Of a DNA stretch of 6,015 nucleotides, positions 5,264 to 6,015 are shown one piece after another. The stretch spans positions 1 to 6,015 of the forward strand of contig JAHZNX010000148.1 in the NCBI GenBank assembly GCA_020028375.1, written 5' to 3'. Made by a program: the position numbers and the translations under genes. The stretch is from Betaproteobacteria bacterium (GTDB lineage: Bacteria > Pseudomonadota > Gammaproteobacteria > Burkholderiales > SG8-41). Position 1 is the first letter of the stretch. Each line of letters opens with the position of its first letter. The notes under the pieces are model-generated. The model searched no databases. It was not told the DNA's origin and saw nothing but the letters and a program-made list of their open reading frames with translations.

Positions 5264-6015
5264 GTGAGAACCCCCCACCGACTCACCCAACTCTATGCCG
5301 GCGCGTTCCTGCTCGCCGCCACCCCGCTGGCGCTGGCGCAGGCGCCGTACCCGAGCCAGCAGATCAAGATCATCTGCCCGTTCCCGGCGGGCGGGGGGAC
5401 GGACCTCACGTCGCGGCTGCTGGGAGAGCAGCTCTCCAAGACGCTCGGGCAGCCGTTCGTGGTGGAGAACCGCACCGGGGCGAGCGGCCAGATCGGCACC
5501 GGCGCCGCGGCGAGCGCTCCGCCTGACGGCTACACGTTGCTCGTCGCCTCGGGCGAGGTGGCCCTCAATCCCCACCTCTACAAGAAGATGGCCTACGACT
5601 GGGACCGGAACCTCCAGCCGATCACGCTGCTCGTCAAGGTGCCGAACGTGATGGCGGTGAACATGGACGTGCCGGCGGCGACCGTGGCGGAGTTCATCGC
5701 CTACGCGAAGCAGAACGACGGCAAGCTCACGTTCTCCTCGAGCGGCGTCGGCAACCCGCAGCAGCTGACCGGCGAGATGTTCAACAAGATGGCGGGCGTG
5801 CGGATCCGGCACGTCCCCTACAAGGGCGCCGCGCCGCAGCTCGCGGACGTCGCGGGCAAGCACATCACGATGACCTTCGTCAGCATTGGCGCCGCGCTGC
5901 CCTTCATCAACGGCAACCGTATCCGGCCGATCGGCGTGACCTCGCTCACGCGCGTGTCCGTGCTGCCCGACGTGCCCGCGATCGCGGAGCACCCTCCCCT
6001 CGCCAGCTTCGAGCT
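5264..6015 (+). CDS. Bug/TctC-family tripartite tricarboxylate transporter solute-binding protein (partial at right edge)
   Basis: This periplasmic binding protein would capture a small, usually carboxylate, solute for a TctAB-type membrane transporter or for signalling; the ligand cannot be read from the sequence. The 250 visible codons start with GTG. A Sec signal peptide follows: a basic start (VRTPHR), a hydrophobic core and a likely cleavage after LALA near residue 25. The mature part opens with the family hallmark YPSQQIKIICPFPAGGGTD (29-47), then LGQPFVVENRTGASGQIGTG (about 61-80), APPDGYTLL (about 85-93), FSSSGVGNPQQLTGEMF and VPYKGAAPQLADV, all typical of Bug proteins (usually about 320 residues). 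Only 11 of the 250 codons end in A or T by my count, far fewer than in metE, which hints at a different origin. No tctA or tctB gene is visible; Bug genes are often orphans. Confidence 0.93.
   Translation, partial: MRTPHRLTQLYAGAFLLAATPLALAQAPYPSQQIKIICPFPAGGGTDLTSRLLGEQLSKTLGQPFVVENRTGASGQIGTGAAASAPPDGYTLLVASGEVALNPHLYKKMAYDWDRNLQPITLLVKVPNVMAVNMDVPAATVAEFIAYAKQNDGKLTFSSSGVGNPQQLTGEMFNKMAGVRIRHVPYKGAAPQLADVAGKHITMTFVSIGAALPFINGNRIRPIGVTSLTRVSVLPDVPAIAEHPPLASFE

Noticed and set aside
5234..5992. 252-codon minus-strand open frame
   Set aside because: It is a high-GC shadow of the Bug-family gene: its composition is dominated by Arg, His, Val and Asp, and the plus strand has a signal peptide, a strong ribosome site and family motifs.

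Overview
The window comes from a Gram-negative bacterium, most likely a proteobacterium with a moderately high-GC genome. The reasons are a cobalamin-independent methionine synthase resembling the E. coli enzyme, a Bug/TctC-type periplasmic binding protein with a Sec signal, and compact operons with stop/start overlaps. I cannot assign a genus from this sequence alone. No rRNA, tRNA, CRISPR array or insertion sequence was seen.

Layout. (1) Positions 1-809, minus strand: the first 269 codons of metE, running off the left edge. (2) 810-1194: a gene-free 385-bp interval with several inverted repeats just upstream of metE and a small heptamer tandem repeat. (3) 1195-2272, minus strand: a two-gene module, first a winged-helix plus MNT-type nucleotidyltransferase protein, then an overlapping HEPN-domain protein. 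This resembles a HEPN/MNT toxin-antitoxin pair. (4) 2273-2476: a short spacer with a weak terminator-like hairpin. (5) 2477-5147, minus strand: a tightly coupled three-gene operon of a small hypothetical protein, a double-domain SagB-type nitroreductase-like dehydrogenase and a rhomboid intramembrane protease. The genes overlap by 4 nt and 1 nt, and a plausible sigma70 promoter lies at 5192-5219. (6) 5264-6015, plus strand: the start of a Bug/TctC-family solute-binding protein, cut by the right edge, with much more extreme GC3 than the rest of the window.

Most notable points. The apparent N-terminus of the nucleotidyltransferase is encoded by 21-bp-periodic palindromes of the form CCCAnnnTGGG. 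These sit inside a correctly spaced -35/-10 pair, so this 'coding' stretch may really be promoter/operator DNA, with translation starting at an ATG close to the predicted transcription start. The HEPN partner has Tyr where the catalytic His of the Rx4-6H RNase motif is expected. The small protein, SagB-like and rhomboid genes form a coupled operon of unknown purpose.
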